From NCBI RefSeq assembly GCF_015832195.1, contig NC_052016.1, positions 85,566,547-85,630,546 on the forward strand: a stretch of 64,000 nucleotides of DNA, given 5' to 3'. The first letter of the stretch is position 1, and each line of letters opens with the position of its first letter. This document shows, one piece after another, positions 1 to 15,400 of this stretch. The notes under the pieces were generated by a model. The model had not been told where the DNA came from, did not search any database, and was given only the letters and a program-made list of their open reading frames with translations. The stretch is from Motacilla alba alba (Eukaryota > Chordata > Aves > Passeriformes > Motacillidae). A program made the position numbers and the translations under genes.

Positions 1-333
1 TTAATTGTTATTGACTGCCCAAGACAAACAATTGCACTGAAACAACTGAGGGAAGATGTATGGATCAAAATGGGGAGGGAGGAGAAAGAATTGTGGGTTC
101 TTTCAAACTATACTGAATGCAAGCACAGCACAAGGTATTTTTACTTTTAAAATAATCTGTCAGAAAGGTATCTGCCTGTTTTCCGGTTTTAAAAATAAAA
201 TAAACCAAGTAAAATAATTAGTTAGAGAGCAAGAGAGTCTGCAAGGCATATGAGAGCCTCAAGTGGTTGGAACATTTTGCTTGAACATCTGTTTGTCGAT
301 GCATGATTCTGGTGTTATTAATCTTCTTTGTAG
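1..333 (+). other. CLYBL: CLYBL intron, 3' end
   Basis: This is intron sequence upstream of the first CLYBL exon in the window. It is AT-rich and has no open frame of note. It ends in a T-rich run followed by TAG at 331-333, a normal splice acceptor. The remaining upstream CLYBL exons lie left of the window. Confidence 0.8.
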
Positions 334-458
334 GTAAGCAGGTGATTCACCCCAACCAAATTGCTGTTGTCCAGGAACAGTTCTCTCCGAGCCCTGAAAA
401 AATAAAGTGGGCACAAGAACTGATTTCTGCTTTTGAAGAACATCAGCGATTAGGCAAG
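334..458 (+). CDS. CLYBL: CLYBL penultimate coding exon (citramalyl-CoA lyase, mitochondrial), partial gene
   Basis: This exon encodes about 42 residues, running from GKQVIHPNQIAVVQ to HQRLGK. That is the C-terminal part of CLYBL, a CitE/HpcH-family TIM-barrel enzyme of the mitochondrial matrix. The family enzyme splits (3S)-citramalyl-CoA into acetyl-CoA and pyruvate with Mg2+ and is linked to itaconate clearance and vitamin B12 status. The IHPNQ motif and the following FSPSPEKIKWA segment are typical of the CitE-family C-terminal region; I match them to the human protein from memory. The exon is bounded by TTTGTAG before 334 and AAG|GTAAAT after 458. The first glycine codon is split: its G comes from the previous exon and GT from here. 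The frame carries into the next exon at 15691. Earlier exons, including the metal and substrate residues, lie outside the window. Identification is firm. Confidence 0.95.
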
Positions 459-3400
459 GTAAATATTTTGTTAATATGCCATAGTGGAACCAAATTTGAA
501 TATTATTTAAGATTCTATTAGAAAGGTCAGTGATAGCTCTTTGCTTTTATCTTACAAAGTGCTGTAACTGAGAGTATTGCTTGTGAAATCTGTCTCTGGA
601 TAGGGTATATTATAAATGTATCACTTCCCAATATATTTAAAAATAGAATGGCTATCTTTTCCTTCCTCCCCCTTTTAACTTTAATTCTTTCATTATGCAG
701 CCTTTTGAGTACCTGCAAGTATCTACAGCATCGGAGAATTAAAACTGCTTCTCCATTGTGCCGCATATCACAATGTTACTGTCAGAGGGAAATATTTGCA
801 AGCAGAAGTCAAGTAGCCTGGCAGAGGACTCAGACTGCTTGCACAGACATAATTTATGGAAAGAAATAAATGCATCAGGAAAGCTTTGGTTTCTAAAAAA
901 AAATCTCTGCTTTGGTAGACCTGTTTCACTTTTGGGGGTTTGATCCCTCAAACATGCCCAGTAGTAATTGAATGTACTTTTGAGTGAAACTGCTTGCAGA
1001 TTGTGGTTCTTAATCATTAAAAATGGGAATGTTTTATGTGCATTTGTACCAATTGCTGGACCTGAATTTTGGATAGAGGAGAAAGCAAATTAACACTAGA
1101 ATATGATTGTTCCTAATTTAGTGCATCATTGAGTCTCACGTTTCCTGCTCTGTGGGTTTCTGCTATGTAAATATTGCGGTGGTGATGCACAATCTGTCTC
1201 CACTTTGTGCCAGTAATACTTAAATTAGGGGTCGCCTGAAGGAAGATTTTATGCTAGTTGCGGCATTGTCAGTTAATTATCTTAAAGGTTATTTGCTATA
1301 ATCCAGTTTGCCTCTTTTTGAAAGAAAAAAAAAAAAAAAGTTGCAGCCAAACATGTTTATCTTAGTCTTAGCCAAGCCTGGGCTAGTTAAAAAGGAAAGT
1401 CCCAATGTCAGAATGGGGAGTGCAGATGAGTGGGAATGGCTCACACGTGCTTGTGTGGCATTCAAGTAGGAGACAAATCCCTCTGGTCGAGAAGTTCATC
1501 TATAAGACTGTGCATAGGGTCTCACTTTCACTGGTGCCATATAAATGTTTTCTGCACATTCTTTCCACTTTCTAGTGGGTTAGAAAAAAATGGGATGTCT
1601 GCCTTCCCTGTTCCCCCCGCATTTCTCATGCTATGGATGTCGTGCATTAAGGATGATGCAAAGGTCAAAACAGATATTACGCTTTCTCCTCAGACTTAAA
1701 GTGTGACAAGGTATTTGCTATTGCTCTGCCCTTCTCCTTGCTGTGCTATTGCATCCCCTTTGTGGTACCTGGCTGTTTCAGTACAGCCATGGTATGCTAT
1801 GCTCTTTGGGTGCTGTCCAGAGCAGTGATTTCAGGGTCCCTATTAGGATGCTGTATGCCTGGATCTCTTTGTTCTCTCCACCTCAATTTTGAAATGTAGC
1901 TCCCTTTGTGCAAACAGTATAGAAATTAAAAAATGTGTGACTGGTTTTGCCCATTATTCCGATTTACAAGGCTTGGCTCCTTACAAAAGGCATTGTTACA
2001 AACATACTGCTGGTGCAAATGTGTAGGCAGGTACACGCAGCAAGAAAAAAAGTCAAACTACTTACTCAGCCAAATGTTTGTTATGATATGCTTAATACTA
2101 TTCATTCAGCTGAATTTAGTGTCACTAACTCATCTAAGGAGCACCCCTGTCATATGAACGGTCGACTAGGAGACTGGACCAAATTTAACTCTAGTCCCAG
2201 TATCACACAATCATGAAGCCAAACATGTTACACAATTAATAATCTAATGTTAGGCAAGCATTAGTCTTTAAATTTATTTTGAATCTGCTATTTTACTGAC
2301 ATAATGCTGAGGTTTTTTGTTTATATCAGCCATTCAGGGGGGTTTATTTGAGTTCAGGGAATTTTTTTCTCTTCATTAATGCTTTTAAAATATGTTATAA
2401 GCTTCAGTCATCAGCTGCAAGAGCAAATTTGCTGAGGGTTTGTGGCGCAGGCTATTTTTTGAACCAACCAGGCTGCATGCTCCATATATTTTTTGCATGT
2501 AGCCATCTATCAACAAAAAAGGACTGGCAGGTTAATATGTGAACTTCTGGATCTCGTAGCACTGTCGTATTACTGGATTTTATAACAGAATTGGAAAAAT
2601 AGCTTTCCATGTAATGCTGGAAACCCATTAACTGAGTTTCTAATTTGCTGTTATGACTGCGTCAGTGAAAAGAGCTTGGACTGTCTGATTACTTAATTTT
2701 TTTTCCAAAGCAAACATATCTCACTGAGGGATCCTCTCGCTCCACATCCTAACGACATGCTAAAATGTGAGTAATAACTCTTCCCCTACCACCTCCTGGC
2801 AAATGCTCCACACAGCGGTTTCAGTAATCCTCGTGTCCTAATGAAACACCTCTTCTGTTTTCCTTTCCCTTTTATTATATTAAAGTGTTCATGTCAGTAG
2901 GACTAAAAATATGGCTGTGGTTAATATGGTTGAGACTTGCATGGCTTTACCATGTTATTAATCAAAGTTGAAAGCCTGGAAAAAATAAATGTGAGGGATT
3001 TGTGCAGCTGTTTGTGTGGTAGATAAGTTACTGGTCTGCAGTCTCTGGGATCATAGTTTGCTATTAATTTGGTTTAAAGTTTGATGCCCTTAGTTAACAA
3101 TATTTTACATTAAAATACAGTAATAAGCTTTTATAATCTTTTCTGATTTGAGACCTACAATTACCATAATAATCTTCTTTTGAAAGAAGGCTGAACGAGG
3201 CTACTTCATCCTGGATGCTGAAAAGCTTTGACATAGTAGCCCCCAAATGTGAGTACTGAGGTCAGGAAAAATTAGGATCTCAGATGAGCACTGTGGAATT
3301 AGAGATGCTGTGGCAGTGTCCAAACAGAAGGAAATTAGAGAGCTAACCAGCTAGCCAGAAGTATTTGGGCTTGCCTTATGGAGACAGTCCTGTTCGAGGG

Positions 3401-6400
3401 GCTGCTTCGGTTTGGTTTGTAGGTTGTTTTGCTTGTGAGGCTGTTTTTTACATTTCTAATCCAACTTAAAAATGTCATGTCCAGGAAATAAATGGTAATG
3501 TTGTATTTTGGATGAGTAGAAACAAATATTGAAAAAGCACATTTTGTATTTTATTAAACTATTTATTAAGTGTTCTCCTTTGTCAGAAACTTTGAGATCT
3601 GAAACTGAAAAGTGCTTAAAAAGAAAAGTGTTCTTTCCAGGTCATTTCAATATTTTTCCAGTCGAACTGCATTACTAGGGATATGATTTTCAAAATTAAA
3701 ATATTCATCCTAAAGAAAGCTGGTATAGCTGTTGGAAAAATCTAAATATAAGATAGATGTCTGAGTGCTCAAAAATAAAAAAGAAGGGTGATAAACATAA
3801 TTCCTGTAGTCTAAAGGACAGTTTCTATTAGAAATTTCTAAAACATTTGTACTGCATTAAACAGGAAAGCGATCTTATAAATACAGATTAACTGAATTTA
3901 GGGGGGTAGAGTTAGTGGGAGAAGTTATTAGCCTATTTTAAGAAAAAAATCTGATTTCTAACAATGAGGACATAATAGTCTTTACTATTTAGGTAACTCC
4001 TGAGTTTACATTACCAGTACACTGGATACAGGACTGTAGCTCTTCTATAAGTAGTTAGTGTTTATGTATGACAAAAATGTAAGATATTGAAAATGCATTT
4101 TTAAGCCATTCAACATGTAAATACATCAGGCACAATATCATTACTGAAATTGAATCTTCCCAAATTGCCTTACTTTTAAATAAAATTCAAATATAAGAAA
4201 AAGCAGAAGAATAAAGTAAAAGGTTGATTACACATTTATCTCACATACTAATTTACAAATGCTTTCAAAGCACCCACATATTAAACTAGGGAATAACTGA
4301 ATGCTGCTGCTCAGGTCACTTGTCAGGTAAGGATTATTTAGAGTTAAGGTAAGTGTATCACAAATCCAAGTTGTAATATGGGTTGAATATTTAAATCCCA
4401 TAGAGCAAATCAAAATAAATATTTGTGTATGCCACATACAAATGCACAGAGAGCTTCCAAAAAGACCTTTAGCATATGTTTCTTGCATTGTGTTCTGTGC
4501 CATTGTGTATCATGTTCCCAGCAGCTGAGGAATAATATATATGAACTCCAGTGATTTGGCAAACTATACAGTTTCATTTACTGCCCTTTCCAGGATTATG
4601 AAAAATCTTAGGAATGCATTTATTTACACAGCATCAACCCAACAAAGGAATGGAAATTTCCAGCAGTGGCTCTCTTATAATGCTCTTTGTTTAGGAAAAG
4701 CTACCCCAAGCCACTGTATCTTAGAGACGATGCGCCCTCGTGCTTCGGCCAGCTCCAGCTCCCACTGCCTAACAGGGAGGTCTGCCCCGACTTTCTTCCC
4801 CCTCCTGGCTGTGCTGTGGACCCCAGGAGGGCTCCCCAGCCAAGTGGGATCCACCCTTTCTCAATCCAGCCCGTGGTTGCTAGGAAAGTGGGACCATGTC
4901 CAAGGGATGCCTCTTGGAAGGGATGCACAGGAGCATCCCTCTGGCATGGGGCTGTATCAAACCCCATCAATCCACAGGGATTATATTGCACCTTACAGGG
5001 CATTATATCTTGGGGCTTTATGTAGAGCTGGGAGTGAGGGAGCAACCCAGGCCCTCACTCCCCTTGCCCAGGACAGATTGCTGAGTTTCAGTGCCACCAA
5101 CCAAGCTGGATCCCATCCCAGGGCAGCAGTGGCAGCACAGGGTACCTCTGTGTGTGCAGGGCAGCAGCACTGTCAGCCCTCCCTCCGAGAGCACAGGGCA
5201 TGAGCTGTCCTTTATGTTAATCAGACAATGTGTATTCCTTCCTCTGCAGAGTGGGGGATTCAGGAATTTGTGATAAATTGCCACCTTTAAGGAGCACCAG
5301 CCTTAAGAAAACTAGGCTCAGGTGCATCTCTGTGCAAAGATGAAGAGTGCTAGTGGGATTTAAGTATGGGCCATGGTTATGTTGTCTTTTTAAAAAGTAG
5401 CCAAATTAAATTTTAGAGTCAAAACTGAGATCAAGAGAGCTCATATTAGCACTCAAAAATTCCCTATACACTTTTAGTATTTGAAAAATGCTTTATAAAT
5501 GTGTTTTGTGTCATGGTTGAAGGCTTTTCTCTTAGAAAGATCCATCTGGGGTGGATTTTGAACCTCTACAATTAAGCAGAAGGGGCTGTATTAGCTAATT
5601 GCTTGTGCTATACTGGTTCCTACATTGGTGCAATCAGTCCTGAGGGAGTTATGCCAGGTGGGGAGAAAAGGAGACAGATTTTACTACGCGGGGCTGCAAA
5701 AGCTTCTAAGCAGGGCAGGAACTCATACAAAAACATTTTCTTGCCAGCTTCCGCCCTTTCCACTCCCCAGCGGGCATTCAGTGGCTCTTAATCTGTTTTC
5801 CTCCACTCATTAAAGACCTGTGTCCAAAACACAGAGGGAGAAGGACTTAGATGGCACATTGCTATGTCCCGCGGGGAGAAGTTTTGCCATGAGCCAGGAG
5901 CAGGATGGATCTGTGCACCTCCATAGCCTTTCCACCTGCAGGTAGCCCCTGGAGGGGGCAGCTGCTCCTGTCCCAGGGGACACAGGCCCTGCAGAGGATG
6001 GCAGCTCTCTGGGCCTCCTCAGTAAGGCACGACTCCTCCATCCTTGTCGGCTCAAGGAGGTAAATGCAGGGTGAGTTGCTTTTGGAAGGGCCATGCTGTG
6101 TCGGCACATTCCCAGTGCAGGCACTGCTTTGCTATGAGCATGGAGTGGGAAGACACCCAACACTGCAGACACCTGCCCACCACCGTGCCAAAACCTGCTC
6201 TGCACCGAGCAACACACCAAGGCAACTACCCACCTCCAAAATCCCTGTTAAAAAGCATTAACGAGTGCTCATGAGCCTCATTTCAATTTCCAAAGCAGGC
6301 TCTAACTAGAGAGGTAATGTTCTGACCAGATGGCTCTTTTTAAGCCTTACTGAGGGAATTCAGAAGCCTGTACGGCCAAAATATTGTTTCAGTTAATTTA

Positions 6401-9400
6401 AGTAGCAGCAGTCTTGCTGCCTTTTCACTCCTCTCTGTGCTAGCCAGCTTTTTCAGGGACCTGGAGTGGCTGCCTGCAAAAGCTCTGTCGGTTGAAACAG
6501 AGAATCACGGTAAAAAATGGCTGGTCAATCCTATTCAGAAAATGAATCTGAAATTAGAAAAAAACACAGAATACAAAAATATGGGCAATTCCATGCTTGT
6601 TGGCAGAACAAGCCTCACTATTATTATTTTTCTCAACTTCGTTGTATTTTACAGCTACCTTTCCCTCCAGCATCAAATGTTGTCTGTGTGCCCTGTAGTC
6701 ATTTACTTTCAGATTGCATTTTCTAGTTTATTTTTAACAAATTGCTTCTATGACTATAAGCCTCAAGTTAATTCCAAATTACTAAATGAAGGGCATCTGA
6801 GGATCCTAAAGTCTTAATATCAGTTACTTTTCACTTTTCCATATAATAACCATGATGCTCACTAGGGAGAAAAAATGCATGGCTGGATAGGCTGATTGTC
6901 CAGGAAGCTGCTTTTGTGCTATAAAATAAAGATTCGCTTGGCAGCAGCAAGTGTGCTCTCTAGGATTCTTCCGTTCCCAATACAGTATAAGACAGAGAAT
7001 GAAAACCAGTGGAGAATATTCCTGATTTCTAGAACTTTCCTCTGCTTCTTTAGTTTTATTCCTTCCTGCTCTAGAGGAGCACACAGGAAGGCAGCAACCA
7101 CAATAAGAAGGTAACTAAAGAAAATGCAAAGACAGCAATAAAAAACCCTCCTATCTGCCTTTCATTCAGGGACCTTAAATAGATTTTTTGCTCAGGCAGA
7201 GGGAGAGACTTTGGTGGCCTGAGGAGTTTCTGGCACCGGTCCAAGCAGCATCCCCAGGCCCACCCCAGCTGAAGGGGCTGTCCCTGGTGGTTCAGGGAGC
7301 TTGGGGGACTGTAAGATGGAAAACCAACTTGTCTGGCTCACACAGCAGGGCAAAACCCTTATATATAGGCTGGAAACAGTACTGCCAGGTGGAGAAGAAA
7401 TGAAGGACCTTGTAGGTCCTTGTTCTTCATCTTTCCTGCCCCACTGTGGACTTGAAGGATCACAAAGTCCTTTCTACCTGTTGAGCTTTAGAAAGGGTTT
7501 CTTCTGTCAGAGTTCTTGCACTGCTGCTCAGGAGTTATTTGAGGCAAAAATCAATCTCTATTTCATGTGGTTGTTGCTCTTTCTTTCTTGACCTTTTGTG
7601 TCCTTCCATCTGCTCCTAGAGGCAGAAGCCTATCTCAAACAAACAGGCCTGCTTCTGGCTTTACAAACTGATTTATCCTCTGAACTCACTGACTACTTCT
7701 ACTCCAGTGGAAGATTATGCTGGCAAAAAAGAAACAAAAGGTAGTGATTTCTAATATTTTCTACATATCAGCCAAAAGGCTACAGAAACTTAATGGTGAT
7801 GATACTTTGCAGAATGCCCTCCCTGTGCACACTTCAACAAATCAGAGACCCACTGAGCATCTCCTCTTGCCAAGAAGGTATCTTTGGCAAACCATTTTAG
7901 GGATCACTTATTTTCCTCAAAGATTTTGTGTACAAGTGTATTTCCACCCATAATGTTTTTACAGAAAAGGGGTGAATGTGAAAAGGTCCAGAGGAGAGGC
8001 TATGGAAATACGTGGCCCAAAAAGCTTTGTCTGTACAGCTCACTGCCTGTGAAGTCTTCAGTTTGTCATATGTGACTGCACTGGTTATTTGGCCATTTCT
8101 ACCAACTGCAAAGACACTTAAAGAAAGCCAGAGTTGTGTGTGAGCCTGCTCTGAAGGCAGGACAGGCCTGAGCAGAGAAGAGAGAGAGGCATTATCTTGT
8201 CACAGCCTGGAACATACTCTCAGTTGACCCAGATTTCACTGAACACTTCCTAGCAGCTCACTAACCTTTGGAAGTTCATTATGAGAAGGTAGAATCATGA
8301 CCCAGCTCTTAATGACAGCTCTTTGGCTACAACTTACAGAAGAAAAAAAATTAATTAAACCTGCATTCAGGACCATCACAGCTGTTAGCTCTTGACTTCC
8401 CCAAAAATATGGTCTCAACCTTCTGTTTCAAGAGAAATCATTCCTTTGTACTGAGGATAATCACTCCTCCCCCAGGCACAGACCCAACGCCATTTGCTGT
8501 GACCAGGTTCCTCTTCTCCTTTGTTCATTACCTGTAAGCAAATCCAAGCGTTCTTTTTAAGCCCCAAAGCAAAGACTTCCAAATTTCCTCTGCAGGGAGT
8601 CACTTAAACAACGTGTGTTTTCATTAATCCCAGGGGAATTATCTTCATGAATGCCATGCTTTTTAGGGGGAGCCTCTGCCATCCACCTGCTCCCTTCCCT
8701 CCTCAGAAGACCAAATCTGCCCTGCTTGCAGAACCCAAACCTTTTACTGCCTTGTAACAGCTAATATTGTACAGGATTAGAGGCAATGTTCTCAGACCCA
8801 AGCAGATTGTAGTGCATTTATTCCTGGTATTTTTGGTGTCTCCAAAAAGTCATAACTAGACCTTTGGATTGCAGAAGCGGGCGAGACACTGAACTACGAT
8901 GGAAAGAACTCGTGTCTCTCAGATTACTGTGGATCAAAGATTTCTTGTGTCTGTGGGCTTGAGGCCATTTGTCTATATGGGTTAGGAGGTACACAAGGTT
9001 TGCCCAGGCCAGCTGGCATCTCCCCTTCTGCTCATTTCCATTTAGCCTGGCATCTGCCCGCGAGTGCCAACACAGGTCAGCGGGGCTGGAAGGGCACTTA
9101 CATAATTACTTATTTACACAAAGGCTGTATTCACACCAGCCTCTGGCCCGTGCTACCAGAGCAGTGTGGGAGCTCTGTTTGACTCACGACATCTCCTAAT
9201 GATGAAGGGGGTGGAGGAGAGAAGGGTGGCTGGCTTGCTGGTTCCTTTATGCCCATTTCCCCCATGTCCTAGGTGCATATCCCCTCCAAAGACAGTCCAG
9301 TAGGATAAGGGGATAACTAGACTGCCACACACTCTGTAGGGATTTGGTCTGCAAAGGAAAGTATTGCAAAACTGTTGACAAAAGTAGTTAGAAAATACCC

Positions 9401-12400
9401 AGTGCCCCAGCCCCCAGTGGGGCACTATTCCTAACTGTGTGACAGCAGAGTTCTCCCCGAGGACCTCCCCTCACTTGTGAGACTGTCATACAATCAGTAG
9501 TCCCCTGAGTAGAGGAAGAGGGGTTTTGAGCAATTTCATAAGCGTTAGATAACTCCTATTTTTGACCCATATTTAATTCAAAATTCAGCAGCAGGTGATT
9601 TCTTGTCCATATTTCTGTTTCCTGGCACATTATCTTGTCTTGCTTTTCCTTTTTTTTCACTGGCCTAACTACCCAGAATGTCCCCCATGCCAAAGCCTTA
9701 CCTACTCCCAGGACCCCCTAGCCCCTTAAAGCCTGCCATCTAAGTACCCTGACTAGATTCCCAGAGTACGCTGCCTTTGAAAGAGTCAGCTGTCTCTACA
9801 CAGTGACCTAGGACAGCCCATGTATGGACACACACAACAAATTAACCTAGCACTATTAGTTATATTCTTTCATCTGATGCAAGGCAATTGGGTTTTTCTT
9901 TCTGCTGTGGATGAGCCGCGATCTTAATGTAACCTATATAAATATCTTTGGGAAAAACCTGGCAACTGTCGCACAGGAATTAAAGCTGTTGGTCACATGT
10001 ATGATGAGATCAAGGCATCAAATCAAAGGTTTATCAGCAAAGGCTGGACAATGATTGAGTGGAACCACAGCAGTGGTTCCAAAAAGAGAGCACAGAGATG
10101 TCAAAACCGATGCTTGCGCTTAGAGTCCCATCTGCCAACACACAGGGAGCCAGCAGACTTTTTGCAACTTACAGGAGTTATTTGGTACTTCAACATTTAC
10201 ATCCTTTCTTATTTTCATACATACTTTTGCACAAAATCTTCATATTCAGTACCAATGCAGGTGATTAATAGATTACAGTGGTCGAAGAACTGAGAGTCTG
10301 CAGTAACCCTCTTAGTGAGCTCATTGCAGTCATTGGGATGGATGTGGTTAGAGGCACAGGTAACCACAGACAGAGCAAATGCTGAGGAAAAAGCTGAGAG
10401 CATTGGCAAGTGCAGGAGTACATCTGATTCTTCTGTATTGCCAGCCAAAGGGGACTAGCTCCTCTGATCACTGTCCCACATGTCCCAGAACAATTATTGT
10501 TTGACTTTAATTAACTCAAGTACATCCATACACAACTCAGACATAATTGTGTCACATTAGTAAGAGGTGCCTTAAATGTTCTGTATCATGATAGTTTTAC
10601 CCTGCTTATTTCTCTCCTTAATCCAGCAGTACATAAAGAAAGAACATACAGTGAGAGTAAAACCCTGTGTAACATTGTGTATCATATAAAAAGGTTTCAA
10701 TACAGATGAAGAAGTATAAAACTTTACATTCTCTGATCTTATGGAAAAACATAAGGGTACTGCACTTGCCATCCTGTACATCCCCTGTGCAGTCAAAGTC
10801 AACACAGTTCCACATTTAACACAATTCCATTATGCCTATGGTAAACACTAGCACCTGTATCATTTCTTCCCCTCTCCTGTTTCCACCAGAGAATACTGAT
10901 CCCCAGACAACACTGAAATAATGGACCCTGAATCCTGTCCATTTAACTCCTAGAAAGGTAAAAAGTTCTTGCCACTAAAACTCGTATTACTCTGGTTGTG
11001 AAATGGTCTTACAGATTTACCAAGCGCTTAACTACTTCCAAAAATTTCACAAAGTAAATGTTCCCAAATACAGGAGAGACACACAGAAAAAGAGGAGGTC
11101 TTCATGTTCCAGGAAACACTGCATTAATGTTCTCATCTTTTGCCACGGCAAATGACAGACCAACACTTAGACTCTTTCTGTGACTTGATACGTGTCATTT
11201 CTTATAGATAAAGGAAATCTTTTAGGATGACATATAGATAACAAGAAGACATATAGATAACAAGAGCCATCTTCAAGATTCATGGCAGCATGCAGCCAGG
11301 GTTGTATTCTAAGTTGTCAAAGAAGAGCCCTCAATTACATGTTGAACTTTGCTAGGTCTGAGCTGTGCTAGAGTGGCTGCATTTATCTAAGAGGAAGTTC
11401 ATATGATACAAGCATAAAATCTGCCAGACTTCTGTGCTACAAAGTTTGGTTCTGCATCAGTTCAGTCTCTCCACAACCACTTGGAAATTTGTTGCATTTG
11501 GGATTCTTATTGCACAACTGATTTGCCCTTGTTTATCATGAGCCTATATCTTCATGTCCTGACCTGTGAAAATTACTGTTCTCTGTCAGCTATGCCTTAT
11601 GGCTTCTCTTGCCTGTAGGCTGGATCCTTCCATCACTTAGAGCTGACCATTGTCAATTTCCATTTGTCTATAATTTTAATTCACTTGCAGCCGTTTTCTA
11701 TATTTGCCAAATCTTCTCTTTCCCATCCTCACAGCACTTTAGGATATACTGACATTTGAAGTAGAGCTGGTAAGACCTTTCTCAGCCTGGTCTGCATCTT
11801 GCATAAATTGCTGTTATTTTTCTAAAATGTTACTACCGTCCTAATAGAGCACTAAATGTCACTGTGAATAATACTTCATGCCAGAAGGAAAAACCTTGAG
11901 TCTTTCCTTGCTTGTCACTCAGTTGGGAAGGACTTTTAGGTAGTCTGAATGATGACCCAAACAGGGAACGCTGCCCATTCCCTTTCTTCCTTGATTCCTC
12001 CTTGGTGGTCTGCCCTGACAGAGCTGTAGAGCCATCAGGCTGAGGGAGCACAAGCATTTTGTATTTACAAACCCTTCTGCTGTGTTGTGCTGCCTTCACA
12101 GCTGTGCAGTGTGGACCAGCCACAGTGCCCTTACAGCTCCCATACACTGCAGACCAAAGGCACCCTGCTTTGCCTTCAGCACGTTCTCTGGGTGGCTGCA
12201 TGAAGGATGGCACCGAATAGGCACAGCAGAATCTGTGCTGTGACGCTCTAAACGGGGCAGAGTCTTTGGTCCACAAATCTGCCCATTCCTCAGTAGGGCT
12301 GCACTTCCAGACTGCTGTCTGGGGAGTGCCACAGTTGTCCTCCATTCCCCCACTTCTCATCCCAGCTGAGTTATTTGCATCCAGGTATTGTCACCCAGAA

Positions 12401-15400
12401 GCTGTGCCCATCATCTGCAGCTCTGCCTCCTGGATGCTCCTCGCCTCCACTTCTCCATCAGCCTTTACCTGGAGAGCCTGTCTCTTCCCAAGGCAGGTCT
12501 GACACGTTTGATTAGCCTGATGGCAGAGTCCCTTAACAGCTTTCTGAAAAAGCTCCCTCTGAATGATTTATATGATTGCACGGTGAGCAAGAACCACAGC
12601 CACCAAATGCGATGATGCAAATCCCAGCCTTGCTTGACCCACCTGCCATTGTTCCTGTTCATGCTGCAAGCTTCCTTAAGAGCAGGCCCTTGGTCCCATA
12701 GCAGAACTACTAGAAATCTAGTACAGACTGGAAGTGTGAGATTGTTGAGAAAATTAGCCAAAAACAAAATTTAGATCTATGGCTAAATTAATCCCCAGAT
12801 TAATGCTATCAAAGCAAATGGTGTTTATAGAAAGTCTTGTTTTCTTTATATTCGTGTGAGAGAAAATCAAAAGAATACTAGAGGCAAATTTCGTCTAGCA
12901 GAATTGGAAAAGAGAGCGCGGGGACAAAGCTGTAATTACTGGTATTTCCTATCTGTTGAAACCTCTGGGTGCAAAGGGAGTCAGTGAATAGGGTATATTC
13001 AATGGCATTAAAATTAGTTTCTTTTTCTGGACTTTAGCTCAACGCTGCAAATTAGCAGGGGGAAAATAAGCCTCAGAGTGAACAGGCAGAGAAGCCAACT
13101 TCATGTTACCCTTTTCTGTTAGGGAAAAAAAAAAGGCATTTTTTTCCTTCAAGAATTCAAATTCCTAGCAACCCGCAGTACAGCTGCACACTGACAAGCA
13201 GGAAATGTACTGTGTTTCTCACGTGGTTCAATATTTGTTTGTCTATGTACACACCATTATCCTGTTTTCCTTTTAAACATATTACTTTAATGAAGAGTGG
13301 ACAAGCTTGCTGTTTAATTAACTCTTGCTTTATAAAGACATTCTGGCCCAGATTCATCATGGTACAGCTTAGGTATCTGCAGGGGTATCTGACTTTAGGT
13401 CATTCTGCATCCAGTCAGTGGAAGGGTTGAGACCCTCCCAGCCATGGTTTGGACCACCAGAGATCAGAACTGACAATGCTAGGCACCCATCTCTTTCTGC
13501 AAACCATTGCAGGTACTTAGGATAACTGTACTCCTAAGTCAGCCTTTCACAGAGCTAGGAAGGATGATTTGAGGCTTCAACATATTTCTGCTTATGACTG
13601 TCATCCCACATGCAAATTTCTTCTGTAAGCAATAGCTGTTACTGAATTAACTTTACTCTTTATTTTGCTACTGAATTAGCTGTTACTGAGTGGGCATTAC
13701 TCAATGCCTACAGGAAAAAAAGAACAAGTAAACAATGTTTTTCCTACAGTTAAAAAAAAAGTACCTTGCAGTTTGTGATCACTGCATAGATCTGAATTAT
13801 TTCAAATAAGTCCTATGTCATAAAATGTTACTTAGTTCCCAACTTTTTTCACAACAGTTAATAAATTGAATAGTTTGAGACTGCATTTTCTTTAGTTTTA
13901 AAAGTATGACTGAAAATTACAGAGATGTAGCTATAATTAGAAGTGGTATATTATTAATAGTAATAATAATAACATTTATGTTGGTGTTGGGGTGTGGTAG
14001 GGTTGACTGTTTGCTCAGTAAACAAAAAAATTCAATTTGAAGCAACAACCCTTGAGTACCTGTCAGTACCATTCTCCAAATCTACCTGAAATATTGGAAA
14101 TTATAGTAGGAAAATCTACTTTGAATAAAATAATCGTTTTTACTATTATGTTTTCAATGGCTTTAATGCAGCCTGCTCTTACACGCAAGAATACTGATTT
14201 GTGTTAGATTACTATTTAGGGTGTATTTTTGTCTTAATTATTCCAGAACAAGCTTTAGTATTTAATTAATACTGCTTCAGTTTAGCTAGATATGCTACTG
14301 GAGCGACACACTTCCTAAATATTTTTGTAAATAGGTTATATTTTCACTTTACTTGCTGGAGTCCTCTATGTAATAATTATCAAGCCTCAAATGAAAACCA
14401 GGAAAAGGTTTGCTCTCCTGAGCATTTCTCTCATGCTCTGCTCATGCACAGACACGTGTGCTGCTGTGAACTGTACCTTGCTCTTGGTTAGCCTTGCTTA
14501 CTGTCAAACCCAAGGCCAGCCTGTGATCCAGTATCGACTGCAGCAGGACATTAAAAGGGTGTGCAGTGCTTCTCAGAGCCACCCTATGCAGTGCTGGGGC
14601 TGTTCTGAGCTCTTCTGAGAGGAGATTGCACCTTTGCACTTGGATTTTTGGGTTTGTTGGTTGGGGTTTTTTTAATGGGTCAAACTACTGTTGGAATAGC
14701 AAATAAGATTTTTTTTGTTTGTTGAAACTTCAGCATGTCTTAATGCAGTGTTTTATCTTCTAAATCCTACCTCAGAGACACGTGGGGATTAAAGTATCTA
14801 AGGGAACAAGTCAGGTTTGGCACTATTTAAAGCATATGTCTTCTGCTTAAGATTTAACTATGATTCATAGTTAATTGTTTTAAACTTGTCACCATGGTAC
14901 CAACAAAAAATCCTGAGGAATACAAAGTGACTTTTGAAACCTATCCTCTCAGACTGCCACTGCTGAGGCACACAGACTAGTTCTGCACCCATTTGGGGAA
15001 ATTCCAAATGTGGTGCTCAGGTGGGCTTTACCTTGGCTCCAGAGGAGATTTGGGCAATATTATTGTGCCCACTTGGTTATTTCAGCTTTCATCCCAGTCT
15101 CTGGCTCTTGGTGCAGGCCCAGCCTATCTTTAGCACTGGAGATCTAATGGAGAGGTGCAGCAGCAGCCCAACCTCAGCAAACCTTCGAGTCAAGAAAACT
15201 TCCCTCCACCTCCACAAACACCCTTTGCTGTTTGCTGACAAAGGAAAACTTCTGGCTTTGCCCTCTGTCTGCAGGCAGTTTCCTGCTGGCCCTGTGGCAC
15301 AGCCCTGGATGGATGCTGGATGGTGATGCCAGAGGTGGGGAACAGAGCTGCCCCCAGGTGTGGTGTCTGCCAGCCCCTCTCCCCAGCTGGCACACACGGC

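Noticed and set aside
4541..5203. 220-codon open frame in the CLYBL intron
   Set aside because: Overlaps several frames on both strands, has no domain and begins in AT-rich intronic DNA; probably chance.
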